64,000 nt of DNA from Doryteuthis pealeii (GCA_023376005.1 CM042145.1:93342216-93406215); one strand, 5' to 3'. Shown: positions 31,626 to 43,325, counted from the stretch's first letter. Notes: generated from the sequence alone by a model not told the origin. Program-made: numbers and translations.

Positions 31626-32205
31626 GTAAATAGTTTGGTTGGTTTTACCGGACATATCAACCTCAGTAGGTAATTTAATGCCGATAAGTTTTGAAATTAA
31701 ACTCAATTCTTAATGGATAATACACTTTTTTTATAAATACATTTTTCTATTTAACCCATAGATGGGACCCTAACAGGTACTACCACTCCGGCGTCAGAGT
31801 GACATGGGAGCAATTGGGTGATGAAAGGGGTGCTCCACATGCCCACAAAAATACTCCAAAACATAGGAGAACCAATACACAAATCAATAGAAGATATACG
31901 TACAATTCACAGAGACTATGTAGACCTCAGTCACCGCCTTTCTAGCACCCATATTGATAAAAAGGGGTTGAGGCTTGCCATAGGGGCAATAGGGTTGGGA
32001 AAATCATATAGGTGCTAGCGGACTTGACGTGACCAGCCGATTGATCGGAGAGGCCTTCTCCGACCGACCGTCTAGCCCAGATATGGCCAAAGTAAGAGTA
32101 TTGTAAGTCATGGAACTGCTCATCCACCTGGGTTCTATCCTTAAAGCATTACGAGTTGCCACCAACGCCAAAGGTGGCTCCTTGGTTAAAGATTCCAATT
32201 GTCCC
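31626..32205 (-). mobile_element. R-family insertion in SINE-B, hinge-proximal (left arm)
   Basis: The tail is at the left (GTTTGGTTGGTTTTACCGG), the body runs rightward to GGTGGCTCC, then a 22-nt inverted copy of target flank (32184-32205). 31840-31925 is so corrupted relative to 32770-32860 that it looks like raw sequencing error. Confidence 0.8.
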
Positions 32206-32325
32206 ATTGGAATCTTTACCTTGGTACGGTATCCGCGTCAAGGAGAAGGAAAAAGTCTGATTCAAGCTCTGCTAAAGAAAACGGCAACTCTCTCGTCCAG
32301 AAATCTAACTAGTTATCGGCAATTT

Positions 32326-32391
32326 AAAGAGATGAAAACTTAAAACCAAGCTTGGAATATTTTGAAGAAACGGTTGGAAATTATTCCTTAC
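32326..32391. other. Palindrome hinge (66-nt spacer)
   Basis: The arms meet at GGCAATTT (32318-32325) and its reverse complement AAATTGCC (32392-32399), with 66 nt between. The same spacer, in reverse orientation, occurs at about 63051-63114 in the third copy. There it is flanked by GGCAATTT and AAATTGC and then continues into unrelated sequence from 63122. The hinge thus looks like a fold-back at a 7-nt inverted microhomology. Whether it arose in the genome or in sequencing/assembly cannot be decided from the sequence. Confidence 0.85.
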
Positions 32392-32509
32392 AAATTGCCG
32401 ATCCTAGTTTAGATTCTGGACGAGGCAGTTGCGTTTTCTTTAGCAGAGCTTGAATTCAGACTTTTCCTTCTCCTTGACCGGATACCGTACCAAGGTTAAA
32501 GATTCCAAT

Positions 32510-33060
32510 GGGACAATTGGAATCTTTAACCAATGGAGCCACCTGTTGGCCGTTGGTGGCAACTCGTAATGCTTAAGGATAGAACCCAGGTGGATGAGCA
32601 GTTCATGACTTACAATACTCTACTTTGGCCATATCTTGGGCTAGACGGTCGGTCGGAGAGGCCTCCTCCGATCAATCGGCTGGTCACGTCAAGCCCTAGC
32701 ACCTATATGATTTTCCCAACCCTATTGCCCCTATGGCAAGCCTCAACCCCTTTTTATCATATGGGTGCTAGAAAGCGGTGACTGAGGGTCTACATGTCCT
32801 GTGAATGACGTTAAACTCTATCTGATGGTGAGGTTCCAGTTTTGGAGATTTGGGGCAATGTGGAGCACCCCTTCATCACCATTGCTCCCATGTCCACTCT
32901 GACCCGGAGTGGTAGTACCTGTTAGGGTCCCATCTATGGGTTAAATAGAAAAATGTATTTATAAAAAAAGTGTATTATCCATTAAGAATTGATTTATTTC
33001 AAAACTTTATCGGCATTAAATTACCTACTGAGGTTGATATGCCGTAAAACCAAACCAAAC
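32510..33060 (+). mobile_element. R-family insertion, hinge-proximal (right arm)
   Basis: Clean counterpart of 31626-32205: inverted flank copy 32510-32531, body, 3' hairpin CGGCATTAAATTACCTACTG...ATATGCCG and (ACCAA)n tail ending at 33060. Best reference for the family. Confidence 0.85.
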
Positions 33061-33215
33061 TATTTACCCATAGCTGGAGGGGTAACAGTTGTATTCATAC
33101 CTTTCCCAAGGGTATGAGCGCTATGTGAAATGCAAACAGCCTCGTCCAAGATTTGAACTCGTTTTGCCATGTCCATTTCTATAGACTTTAAACATTAGAC
33201 AACGAGTGCATTTAT
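33061..33215 (-). mobile_element. SINE-B part (right arm)
   Basis: TATTTACCCATAGCTGGAGG to the head near 33215; the other half is at 32395-32509. Confidence 0.8.
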
Positions 33216-33439
33216 ATTCTTGTAAAAAGCGTGAACTAATTTGTACTCACCCCCTTATCTATGTGTACATAGTATGGCAGACTGGGTTTTTAGCCTTGTT
33301 TAAGCAACCAATCTAGCAGAAGAAAGACTCTGAATTCAAGCTAGATTTATTCAGCTGAATTAATCATGTTTAATGCTATTAATCTGGAATACAGTTAATT
33401 GTTTTCAAGTATTCCTGTGTATTGATAATAATTTTCAAA

Positions 33440-33705
33440 GAATCATGTAAAGTAAAGTAAAGTCGTCGGGGCGGCCTAATGTCGGTATCGGCCAGACAGC
33501 GAGGGAGTCTATCCCCTTTTCACTAGCGCTAGACCAAGGAGATTATTTTAGCATCTGAGGTGGAGCGCCACACCTACCATCAGCTCCTTACTTTACCGCA
33601 CAGATCCCTGTGCTACTCATACGCTGAGTTGGCGAGGGCGGGTATCGAACTAGGAACCTTGTGGTTTCTAGCCGAACGCTCTACCGACTGAGCTAACCCG
33701 GCCCT
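33440..33705 (-). mobile_element. SINE-A (tRNA-Lys-like), full length
   Basis: Mirror of 30987-31246; ends (reverse-strand start) GGGCCGGGTTAGCTCAGTCG. Confidence 0.92.
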
Positions 33706-33719
33706 TAAATCATGTAGTT

Positions 33720-34310
33720 TCTTGTAACTATTCTTATTTGTACCGCTTCACCTCTGTGGAGAGGTATGATCATCTCAATGGTGCCACCTGCGGGCCTAAT
33801 GTGGTGACCCGTTATGCTTAGGGACAGAATCCTGGTGACTGAGCAGTGCATGACAAACAATACACCACTCTGGTTTTTGCTTGGGCTAGATAGGCAGTTG
33901 TAGAGGCCCCCTCCAATCAATTGGCTGGTCATGTCAAGCGCTAGCACCTATATGATTGTCCCGACCCTATTGCCCTTATGGCAAGACTCTAATCCTTTTT
34001 ATCATATATGTGCTAGAAGGCGGTGGCTGAGAGACTTAGTGTCCTGAGGAGGACAGTAAATTGCATCTAATGGTGAAGTTTCAATTCTGGAGCTCTGGGG
34101 ATTGTGGAGTATTTACATTTATTGCCATTAGTCTTAGGTTCACTATGATCCTGGGTGGTAGTACCTGTTAGAGTCCCATCTATGGGTTAAATAGATTTTA
34201 AATAGTTTAAAGAAATAAGTTTTTAAAAAGTGAGATTGAAAGAAAAATTAAATACCAGACAAGAATGAATAACCCAAGGGCTGACATGCCGTAAAATCCA
34301 ACCAACTTAA
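33720..34310 (+). mobile_element. R-family, near full length
   Basis: Mirror of 30392-30965, ending GACATGCCGTAAAATCCAAC. Confidence 0.85.
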
Positions 34311-34329
34311 ATTTGTTTTTAAGACGATC

Positions 34330-35095
34330 ATCTCTCAGGATATCCGTTTCAAAAGTTTGTCCACAAAACATATTATACACTCAATAACATTAGAAATCCT
34401 TAGTCCTGTGTATTTATAGATATAAACATACATTTTAAAGGTATCTAAAGATTCAATAATCAGCGTCAACGAACATTGAGAGATTGTTTCGGCTTATATG
34501 TTTACGTACTTACTGAAAGGACAGTATCTGAATTCTATGATTCATACAAATTCTTTTGAATAAACCCTACTGCTCGTTTCTTCTTACAGACCCCTACGTC
34601 CTGCTCTCACGATTTCACTTCTGACCTAAACCCGCGCCACGGTCCCGGAGGCTCTTCCTCTTCAGCGACAGTGACAAGGATAGAATTGGAGAGGTCATCA
34701 ACTGACAACAATGGCGACGTCAGGGACAGGAAGAACAGCTAGGGTCTGATGGGAAACCACCCAGCATGAACCGTGCCTGGCTTGGACGTTAGCCGGCTTT
34801 GTCTTGAGATGATTCCAAGGATTGCTTGACAATACCGTATGACGCCACCAAAATATGGAATAGATGTTGAGGGGTTTGGGCATTGGGTTTGTGGTCTAAG
34901 AACGTTCGAAACACTGATTTGGATCTGATATTTGAGATAATTAAGCATATTCGGATGCATTAAAGCGAAACTGATTGGCATTTTATTGCATTTTGATATT
35001 TTAGTACGAATATCTTCTCAACAAAGCGGTCTGTCTAGTATCTTTTTTAAAGATTTGGCCATTATAACATTTTGATGAGATCTGATGGACAGTAT
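34330..35095. other. U block (right arm)
   Basis: Mirror of 29616-30362. Confidence 0.4.
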
Positions 35096-35097
35096 TC

Positions 35098-35138
<41 letters not shown>

Positions 35139-35147
35139 TTTTAAAAA

Positions 35148-35386
35148 GTAGAGTCGTCGGGGTGGCCTGAAGCGAAGGAGTCTATCACATTTTCACTAAC
35201 ACTAGAACCAAGGAGATTTTGGGGCTTCTGAGGTGGAGGGCCACACCTACCACCGGCTCCTCAATCTACCGCACTGATCCATGTGCTAATCATACGCTGA
35301 GTTGGCGAGTGCCAGAAGGTATCGAACTCGGAACTCGGAACTCTTGTGGTTCCTAGTCGGTCTACCGACTGAGCTAAACCGGCCCT
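35148..35386 (-). mobile_element. SINE-A, diverged subfamily
   Basis: Mirror of 29328-29570, with a cleaner head (GGGCCGGTTTAGCTCAGTCG). Confidence 0.85.
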
Positions 35387-35396
35387 AATATATATA

Positions 35397-35436
<40 letters not shown>

Positions 35437-35619
35437 TATTACTCTGTATATAATTAATTTATTAGTTATTATAAATTGAGCTCTCTTAGGTATTTGTAAA
35501 AATCCTTGTATAAATCTCTAAGTTTCCATCAATATGAGCATACATTGTGGATGTACAGTAGATATTGATAATCCCAAATAGAATCATCCCCTACATACCA
35601 GTCACTTGGATTCTTTTAC

Positions 35620-35622
35620 CTT

Positions 35623-35667
<45 letters not shown>

Positions 35668-36060
35668 AAGGGAGAAAAATGAAAATGAATCCATCAGATT
35701 ATAAGTTATAGGTTATTTTAAGTTATAAAATGATTGGAAGAAAAAATATATACTATGGTATGGATGAAACTTATTACTGTAATTTGTTAATACGTGTTTC
35801 GATCAAAATTTATTTAGACACACAGAGTAATCTATTTAAAACTATTTCAAATATAAAAGAAAATGAAATAAACTAAAATAATAGAAACAAAATATTAGGC
35901 ATGCAAACAAGAGATCATCTTCAGGTCAGAGTGTTCTGATTTTTTAAAACGAGTAACACAAGAAAAACATTCGAAATTAATTATGTCATAAACGATTATG
36001 TTTTGAAAATTTGAAAAGAAACGTTTTCTTTGATTTTCGGGTCAAACAGATCTATTTGTA
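35620..36060 (-). mobile_element. Penelope-like end fragment (tentative), with (TG)n
   Basis: Mirror of 28690-29095; (TG)n at about 35633-35665. Confidence 0.35.
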
Positions 36061-36109
36061 AATTATTTGTATTAGATAAGAATACTTGATATCATATAAC
36101 CGTGTGCAA

Positions 36110-36240
36110 AAAAAGATACTCTTAACAAACAACTACACAAAAAATGTAAATATAAACGTACAACGTACGCAATTCCCTAACCAATAGAATAACCACAGAT
36201 GGGTTAACATGCCGGTAAAATCAATCGGTCAATCAATCAG
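36110..36240 (+). mobile_element. LINE-2 3' UTR and tail fragment
   Basis: Mirror of 28495-28690: TTAACATGCCGGTAAAATCA followed by CAAT repeats. Confidence 0.55.
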
Positions 36241-36246
36241 ATTATA

Positions 36247-37151
36247 TCTTATTATAATGGAGATTGTGTTTTTTCTGTCTGTAACCGAAAGTATATTACT
36301 ACTAAAGTCAATTCCCTTAGTTATTTACGTCACATTGTCTGTGATTTTATTTTTATTTAAACCTCAATTATTAATAAAATTGTTTTACATTATTAATACA
36401 GTTGACCATATCTACATGATATTTTCCACGTACCCCACTTGTACGGGTCAGGCACGAAGGCCCTATCTATGTGGGACCACCCACAAGCCGAAGCTCAGGG
36501 GGTGGTGGGTGAAAAATTGCGTCGATCCCGTCGGCATTCCCCCTCAAGGGGGCGCCTCAGGCACTGGGCAATAAACTCAGCCCTGCCCCTTTAAATCGAG
36601 GGGGCAGGTGTTGCCTGGGGGGTGGCCCCCTGGGATCGACGCCGTTAATTATATCAATGGTCCAGAGGCCGAAGCCACTGTTGACCATATCAACATACTA
36701 ATAACACGCAATTGTATTTATATATACAACAAAATAGCGGTTTCCAGGGTGAACGGGAAGGCTAATTTGCGTATTGACATTAAAAATCTGATTTTAATAA
36801 ATATGTGCTTAGAATTAATGATTTCTAATTGTTTGGTTTCATCTTAATGAATATGAACAAACATTTCGGGAGAAATCTTAAAATAAATCCATTAAGAAGA
36901 AGAAATAACTGTAATTTTATTATTTACATCCGATTTTAACTAAATAGTTAAATTAGGAGAATTTAGCAATAAAAGACGAAAGAGATGCGAGAGTAAGTTT
37001 CAGTTGTTCTATTTTTCGATTATACCCTCCTCTGTTTCAAATCTTTTTATCTGAATTCTTATTTAGTTTCATAAGCTTTTCTAATTTAATATAATATTTT
37101 ATTATAATAATACTTAAATTCTAGCACCATGAGGGTACATATAATTGCTAG
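36247..37151 (+). mobile_element. HEL-D (Helitron-like) split by SINE-E
   Basis: TCTTATTATAATGGAGATTG to ATAATTGCTAG; excluding the SINE-E at 36418-36679 and one target copy, it is the counterpart of 27881-28491. Confidence 0.75.
36418..36679 (-). mobile_element. SINE-E insertion with 17-bp target-site duplication
   Basis: GTTGACCATATCTACAT (36401-36417) is repeated as GTTGACCATATCAACAT (36680-36696, one mismatch). The left arm and third copy have the uninterrupted site. The GC-rich body matches the elements at 25745-25950 and 39305-39505. Confidence 0.85.
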
Positions 37152-37191
37152 TAATTATGAAATACAACAGTTTAGCCTTTTATATTATACA

Positions 37192-37466
37192 TATTTACCA
37201 ACCCTCTGCACGGGTAGGATGCGACATTTCTTAAGCGGAGTTTAACAGGTTTGAATTCAGAGTTTTCCTTCTCCTAGATCGGTTGCCTAACCAAGATTAA
37301 AGAGCCCAGTCCGTCCTACTATTCACCCATAGCACGCGGAAGAAAAATTGGATTCGTACCTTTCCCAAGGGTATTAGCAAAATGCAAACAGCCTCATCCA
37401 GGATTTGAACTCGTTTCGCCGTGTTCATTTCCACCGACGGTAACCATTACACCATGCGCCTCCAAA
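37192..37466 (-). mobile_element. SINE-B (tRNA-Gln-like)
   Basis: Mirror of 27571-27846. Confidence 0.92.
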
Positions 37467-37492
37467 TATTATAGGGAGTGTGATATAGGCGA

Positions 37493-37493
<1 letters not shown>

Positions 37494-37548
<55 letters not shown>
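37494..37548. repeat. (CT)n microsatellite
   Basis: Mirror of the (GA)n at 27491. Confidence 0.95.
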
Positions 37549-37551
<3 letters not shown>

Positions 37552-37616
37552 GAATATCGTTACCGAATATTATTGATAATAATAGAAACTTGGGAGTACC
37601 GAACCAGATTAAATTA

Positions 37617-38137
37617 CACCATCGTATGTCACCCTACCGAAAGAAAAAAATTTAAAAAAAACATTGTTTCAGGTCAGTTAACTTTGAACTACGTATCTTT
37701 GAGGCGTAACATAGATTCTCAAAGACACGTGGTTCAAAGTTAACTGACCTGAAAAGGTAAAAGTTTTTAAATGAAATAACTGGTGCATTATATCTTTTAT
37801 TTATTAATATATCAAAGCATACAAAGAAAGGCTAATGTATTTGGATACACTCCATATTGCACTGAGTTTGGCAAAAAATTATATGCGCCAATAATATTAA
37901 GACTAGCAGGACCTGTGGATGTACCACAGTATGATAATTTAATTCTCAAAGATACGTGGTTCCAAGTTAACTAACCTGAAAAAATGTAAAAGTTTTTTAA
38001 TAAAATAACTAATGCATTATATCTTTTATTCATTAATATATCAACACTGAAAATTTCATTAAATTCGGTTAATTCCCTGATATTTGGTACTTTTTTCTTT
38101 CGGCGGGGTGACATACGATGGTGAAATTTAGGTCCGT
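37617..38137. mobile_element. MITE M2 with internal duplication and HEL-H end
   Basis: TIRs as in 27125-27424. The interior is longer: a ~220-bp duplicated segment, and at 37903-37945 a HEL-H terminus (CTAGCAGGACCTGTGGATGT). Confidence 0.7.
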
Positions 38138-38437
38138 TAATTTCGATTTAACCCCGAACCCCCTCTTTAATGATTTGTCGAATCCCTTGACCAGTGTTCA
38201 TCAGGTGAGTATACATGTAATAATGCAGACTAGGTTCTTTAGCTTTGATACTGCAACCAGCCTAGGAGAAGGAAAACTCTGAACTCCAACCAGCAATAGA
38301 AAAGAAAGAAAGATTTATCTCCTAACCTAGTTTGGTCGTTGAGTACAATTTGTCGCCTATTTTGGGCAAAAATAGCCAATTAGAGTCCAGTGTTCCTTCT
38401 TCTTGACCGGTTGACATACCAACGTTAAAAAGCGGGA

Positions 38438-38885
38438 CAATTTTCACCTTTAGTTGGCTAAATTCCTAGCATAAAATTGTGCGCGCATTATCTGAAATGA
38501 ACTTAATTGTTATTAAGAACACATTTTATGATATTTTTGTGTTAAAGCATGCAGTTGTATTGTTTTCGAAAAGTTTCTAAGATTTATGTATTTCGTACGG
38601 AGACTTTCAAAATGGCTACCGGCTTGTTTCAAAGTGAAAGTCAGTTGGCTAAATTCCGAGCATAAAATTATCTTAAATGAACTTAAGTGTTATTAAGAAC
38701 ACATTTTATGATATTTTTGTGTTAAAGCATGCAGTTGTATTGTTTTCGAAAAAGTTTCTAAGATTTGTTTATTTCGCACGGAGACTTTCAAAATAGCTAC
38801 CCGTTTAGTTCAAAGAGAAAGTCAAGGAAGGTTACTCTAATTGCCTTATTTGCTAGGAATTTAGCCAACTAAAGGTGAAAATTAC
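38438..38885. mobile_element. MITE M3 (right arm)
   Basis: Mirror of 26384-26824, inserted in the same SINE-B. Confidence 0.8.
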
Positions 38886-38904
38886 CAAAAGTTGTATGTC
38901 CTAC

Positions 38905-39105
38905 TATTTACCCATGGCTGGAGGCAGAATAGTTAGATAAATACCTTTCCCTAGAGGTATCAGCGCTATGTGAAATGCGAACAGCCTCGTCCAGAATTTG
39001 AACACCGACGATGATTCACTGCTATGTTATGTGCGCCTACAATAAACTCGCAATACACAACTTTAAAATTAAGTGTCGTATCCTTCCTATTGCGGAGGGG
39101 TTGGT
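38905..39105 (-). mobile_element. SINE-B remnant
   Basis: Mirror of 26156-26375. Confidence 0.6.
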
Positions 39106-39304
39106 TTCGTTTAGTTTCTTTGTTTAATGGCATATCGAACTTCGCGGGTTATTTAATGCCAAAACCATCCCTGTAAAACAGGGGTCACCAAACTACGACC
39201 CGCCGACATTACTTGAATTCAGTTTCACAAATCTCACTAAACCTTTCTGCTAATGTTGCGTTCTTTGATAATGTTTTTAAGATAAATATGTTGGTTAAAT
39301 TTGT

Positions 39305-39505
39305 TTTTGTGCATTTTACACCATGAATATGCATTCCCCCTCAAGGGGGCGCCTCAGGCGCTGGGCAATAAACACAGCCCTGCCCCTTTAAGTCAAAGGG
39401 GCAGATATTGCCTGGAGGGATGGCCCTCTGGGATCGACGCTATTAATTTACCATCTCACCGGTCAAGTGGCCAAAGCTCACTGGACCCCCGCCTGAGCAG
39501 GTGAG
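39305..39505 (+). mobile_element. SINE-E (GC-rich)
   Basis: Mirror of 25745-25950; GCCTCAGGCGC and CTGGGATCGACGC present. Confidence 0.6.
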
Positions 39506-40004
39506 GCATAAGGTCTAGAACCAACACAGTGTCGACTATTTATACATGACACTGTCCAATCAGATTATAGTGAGGGGGAACCAAGGTATTTACATATTTA
39601 TTATATCAGCATCATCTGTTAATAATGGAGATTGAGTGTCTTTCTTTTAGTAACAAAAACTACGTCACAGCTTACGTCACAATATTCTCTATTCATAATA
39701 GTCTATTAATTAGTCAACTAATTCATTGTCAAAATCGTTAATGCATAGAATAAAAACATGCCTACGTCATATACACTCTAAATTAAAGTAAGCATTTTTT
39801 TTAATTGTTTTTTACTCTTGCCCTTTTCTTTTTTTAGTAACCACACGAATCGTAACAGTTTCAACACAAAAGGAACAACCAGCATTTTTTTCTGCATGCT
39901 TCATCTTGCATGACTGAAATTTCAAATGCACAACTGACGCAGTTTGCATGGTACCTCAGACAAACACAATTCCTCTGCAAAAAGCCTAAGTAAGGGTCAA
40001 AGTG

Positions 40005-40140
40005 GAATGTTGCCACCAGGGTTCCATTCTTAAGCATCATGGGTTGCCACCCACGGCCGATAGGTGGCCCTATTGGGGGGCTGGGGTCTTACCCTTCTGC
40101 AGAGGTGCAGTCGGTGTATTCTAAAGCCCCAAGCTGATAA
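40005..40140 (-). mobile_element. R-family 5' body fragment
   Basis: Mirror of 25128-25280. Confidence 0.75.
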
Positions 40141-40254
40141 GGCAGTCATGTTTGTATTCCATTCATTTTAAATTTGCTCAGTCAATGAAATTATTTTTGT
40201 CTACTCATCATGAATTGTTTTTTTTTTCATGTATATCCACTTTAGGGTATAGAT

Positions 40255-40425
40255 ATTTACCAACCCCTCCGCACCAGCAGGATGTGACACAAGGTCAATT
40301 TCTTAAGCAGAGTTTAACAGGTTTGAATTCAGAGTTTTCCTTCTTCTAGACTGGTTGCCTAACCAAGGATAAAGAGCCTTGTCTGCCCTACTATTTACCC
40401 ATAGCTGGAGGGAGAATTGTTGGAT
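40255..40425 (-). mobile_element. SINE-B 3' half
   Basis: Mirror of 24853-25016. Confidence 0.8.
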
Positions 40426-40741
40426 TTCTATTTTTTTAGTAACAAGAAGTTTACTAAAACGTTTACAAATAAATAGATACCTACGATTTTATGTAAAATC
40501 TATGTGCAAAATATTCAAATTAATTATTTATTTAATGAGTAATAGAAACACGCAACATATCATTTGAGTAGGACAGGAGTAATTTTCCATTTCAAATTGT
40601 TTTATCTTTTACTCCTTTAATAAATAGGATGATTTTGCTTACTTATGATAAAGACCCTCTGACATTTACTCCCCCGCCTCATGCAATATCCTTCAAACAT
40701 TATTTTCACAACACGCGGAGGGTGTTTTATTGTTGCTAGTA

Positions 40742-40955
40742 AGTGGTCGGGATGGCCTAAAGTCGGTATCAGCCAATCAGCGAGGGTGTCTATCTCCTTT
40801 TCTCTAGCGCTGGATCAAGGAGATTGTTTTTGCGTCTGAGCTGGAGCGCCACACCTACCACCAGCTCCTTACTTTACCGCTGAGTTGGCGAGGGTCGGTA
40901 TCGAATTAAGAACCTTGCGGATTCTAGCTGAACACTCTATCGACTGAGCTAACAG
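40742..40955 (-). mobile_element. SINE-A (tRNA-Lys-like), ~20-bp internal deletion
   Basis: Mirror of 24304-24536; lacks the 'CAGTATCTGTG' segment between TTTACCGC and TGAGTTGG. Confidence 0.85.
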
Positions 40956-40961
40956 GTAATA

Positions 40962-41499
40962 TAGTCATGTGCAATGCAAACAGCCATTGTTGGTATTATT
41001 TCTCTTACTTGCCACGGTTTTCCGTTAGGCCACTAGGGGGCGTTGTGGCCGGTAGTATAAATAGTCAAATCCTATTTTCTCGTAGACTCTCCAGCCGTCA
41101 TACAGTACCCCCGTTGTGTCTTCTCTGTCCTTTAGGACTGGGGTGGGGGCTTCGCTTTTCACAGGTATTCCGTGTACCTGTTACACGACTGCTTTTTCGA
41201 CCTCCGGCTTTACGGAAGTCACACACACCAGTTTATTTACTTTTATCTACAGAACGGTGGGGTGGGGGCTGCACATCCCATGTGCATTCCGTATACCTGT
41301 TACACGAGAGCCTTTCCAAACAGTAAGTGACGACTTTAATTCTCTGTTCAGTAGCCTCAGGATTATCTGAAAGGATTTTTTTCTATCGGAACATTTATTC
41401 TGTACACACATCTTCTTTGTATTTTTCTGTTTTGTATTGTTTCTGTTTGAGTTTGCTCAGACAATAAAGTCTATTTGTAATCATTTTCGTCGGGATGTG

Positions 41500-41510
<11 letters not shown>
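40962..41510 (+). mobile_element. LTR-like unit with TATA box and poly(A) signal
   Basis: Mirror of 23762-24300 and the cleaner reading: AGTATAAATAG at about 41053, an internal duplicated ATTCCGTGTACCTGTTACAC motif (about 41168 and 41287) and ACAATAAAGTC at about 41462. Promoter at the front and polyadenylation signal at the back suggest a solo LTR. Confidence 0.45.
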
Positions 41511-41528
<18 letters not shown>

Positions 41529-41531
<3 letters not shown>

Positions 41532-41950
41532 GAGTGTGAGTCAAAAAGTAATGCCATTTTGTTTAGGACAGGTATAATTACCAACACAGGAACATACATC
41601 AAAATGAAGCTGGTCCTCTATGGATCACATCACTACTTCTCCACATAGTCACCGTTTCTCTCAAAAGCGATGTTCAACCTTTGAATGAGAGTATGTATTC
41701 CTGCCCTGTAAAATTCTGATGACTGTTCTTTGAGCCACTTCTTCACAACAGATTTCACTTCCTCGTCACTGGAATAATGTTTGCCTCTCAAACCATCTTT
41801 CATGGGGCCGAACAGATGATAGTGATTATTCCAGTAGGGATGTGATCTACAGAGGGCCAAGCTTCATTTTTATGTATGATACGCGTTCCTGTGTTGGTAA
41901 TTATACCTGTCCTAAACAAAATGGCATTACTTTTTGACTCACCCTCGTAT
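41529..41950 (-). mobile_element. Mariner MITE with transposase C-terminus
   Basis: Mirror of 23302-23722 and slightly more intact: the frame at 41633-41860 runs uninterrupted through FYRAGIHTLIQRLNIAFERN to DYVEK, the natural mariner C-terminus. The catalytic Asp position before HLFG is still not Asp. Confidence 0.85.
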
Positions 41951-42252
41951 ATACCGTTGGAGGAAATGATAGTCAAATAACTAATCACCCATTCAAAAGA
42001 CTTATCCATGATTTGAAGTCAGCGAGTCAATTTCCTACGATGATTACCGTATGGATGAGTCCATTTACTGCAAGGATAACCGTTATGCGAAGAGCGCCTT
42101 CAGCTATGCACTGCTTAAATAGCAAGTGTTGGATTTTGCCCAACGTAAATACATACAATTATTTGTCTAGGTAGTACTTTTTCTGCCAAAAGAAAATCTT
42201 CGACCTTCTCCAGATGCCTCAGACTATATCTATCTATCTTCTATACATATAT

Positions 42253-42540
42253 AAAGGAAACGCCTGGTGTAATGGTTAAAGTCATGGGAAATGGAATCGT
42301 CGACCCGAGTTCAAATCCTGGACGTGGTAATTGCATTTCACTTAGCGCTAATACTCTTGGGAAAGGTATGAATCCTACTCTCCCTCCAGCTATGGGTAAA
42401 TAGTAGGGCAGACTGGGCTATTTAACCTTGGTTAGGCAACCGGTCTAGGAGAAGGAAAACTCTGAATTCAAACCTGTTGAACTCTGCTTAAGAAATTGAC
42501 CTTGTGTCGCATCCTGCTCGTGCGGAGGGGTTGGTAAATA
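42253..42540 (+). mobile_element. SINE-B (tRNA-Gln-like), full length
   Basis: Mirror of 22718-23000. Confidence 0.9.
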
Positions 42541-42987
42541 TATATACATATATAAAGGGCAGTTGTGTGAATCTGTATGTCCGGGGGAAACTACGAAAAT
42601 AAAACAATTAACGACAAAGTAAATACATGTACATATTAAATATCACCAGGGCTTGGTTTTTGAGCAAAAATAATGAAGAGTTGATTTATCTTTGGGAAGA
42701 TATTTAAAAATTCAAATTTGAAAATTAATAGAAGGGAAAGTCATTAGCATGTTATTTTGTTTATCTTTTTTTTGTATGTTTTTTTTTTCTTTTTTTTTTT
42801 TCACTTTGAAATGTAATTGTAAATCATTGAATGGAAATTTCTTACTATATTCTTATATATTTCCGTGGGGATTTTTATGGGGCAACCAACGAGGATCTCA
42901 CTCACAATAAGTAATAATGGATCTGCGAGACTAACTTTTTTTAAAAATAAAACCTCTACCCCGACGACGCCGGGTAGCCAGTTCTAG
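42541..42987 (+). mobile_element. HEL-P tandem unit
   Basis: Mirror of 22226-22707; the terminal hairpin CTACCC...GGGTAG precedes CTAG (42984-42987). Confidence 0.65.
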
Positions 42988-43325
42988 TAGATATATAAAG
43001 GGCATTTGTGTGTATGTATGTATGTATGTCCGGATGAAAGTACGAAAATAAAACAATTAACAACAATGTAGATATATGTACACGTTTACTATCACCCAAG
43101 CTTGTTTTTTTACGGGGGGGGGGTACAAAAATAATGGAGATTTTATTTATATCTGGAAAGATATTTAAAAATTAGGATTTGCATAATAAGAAAAGGGAAA
43201 AGCATTGGTTACGTTCGTGAATAAAACAGAAATCAATTATGTAAGACCAAAACAATCAATGGATCTGCGAGACTAACTTTTTATTATACCCCTCAACCCA
43301 AGCAACGCCGGGCAGCCGATTCTTG
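42988..43325 (+). mobile_element. HEL-P tandem unit
   Basis: Mirror of 21891-22225, starting TAGATATATAAAGGGCATTT directly after the preceding CTAG. Confidence 0.65.

Larger units (their letters stand above)
9850..32325 (+). repeat. Left arm of giant inverted duplication
   Basis: Left half of a near-palindrome. Features seen here in order (Tc1-like TIR cluster, HEL-D, R-family copies, LINE RNase H, HEL-P, pyrimidine tract, RTE C-terminus, mariner MITE, LTR-like unit, SINE-E, MITEs, U block, hinge R copy) recur in reverse order and on the opposite strand in the right arm. Short islands such as 18230-18490 are identical between arms, other stretches differ by a few percent, and several whole elements are present in only one arm. 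The outer end near 9850 is where similarity to the right-arm end near 58265 fades. Confidence 0.93.
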
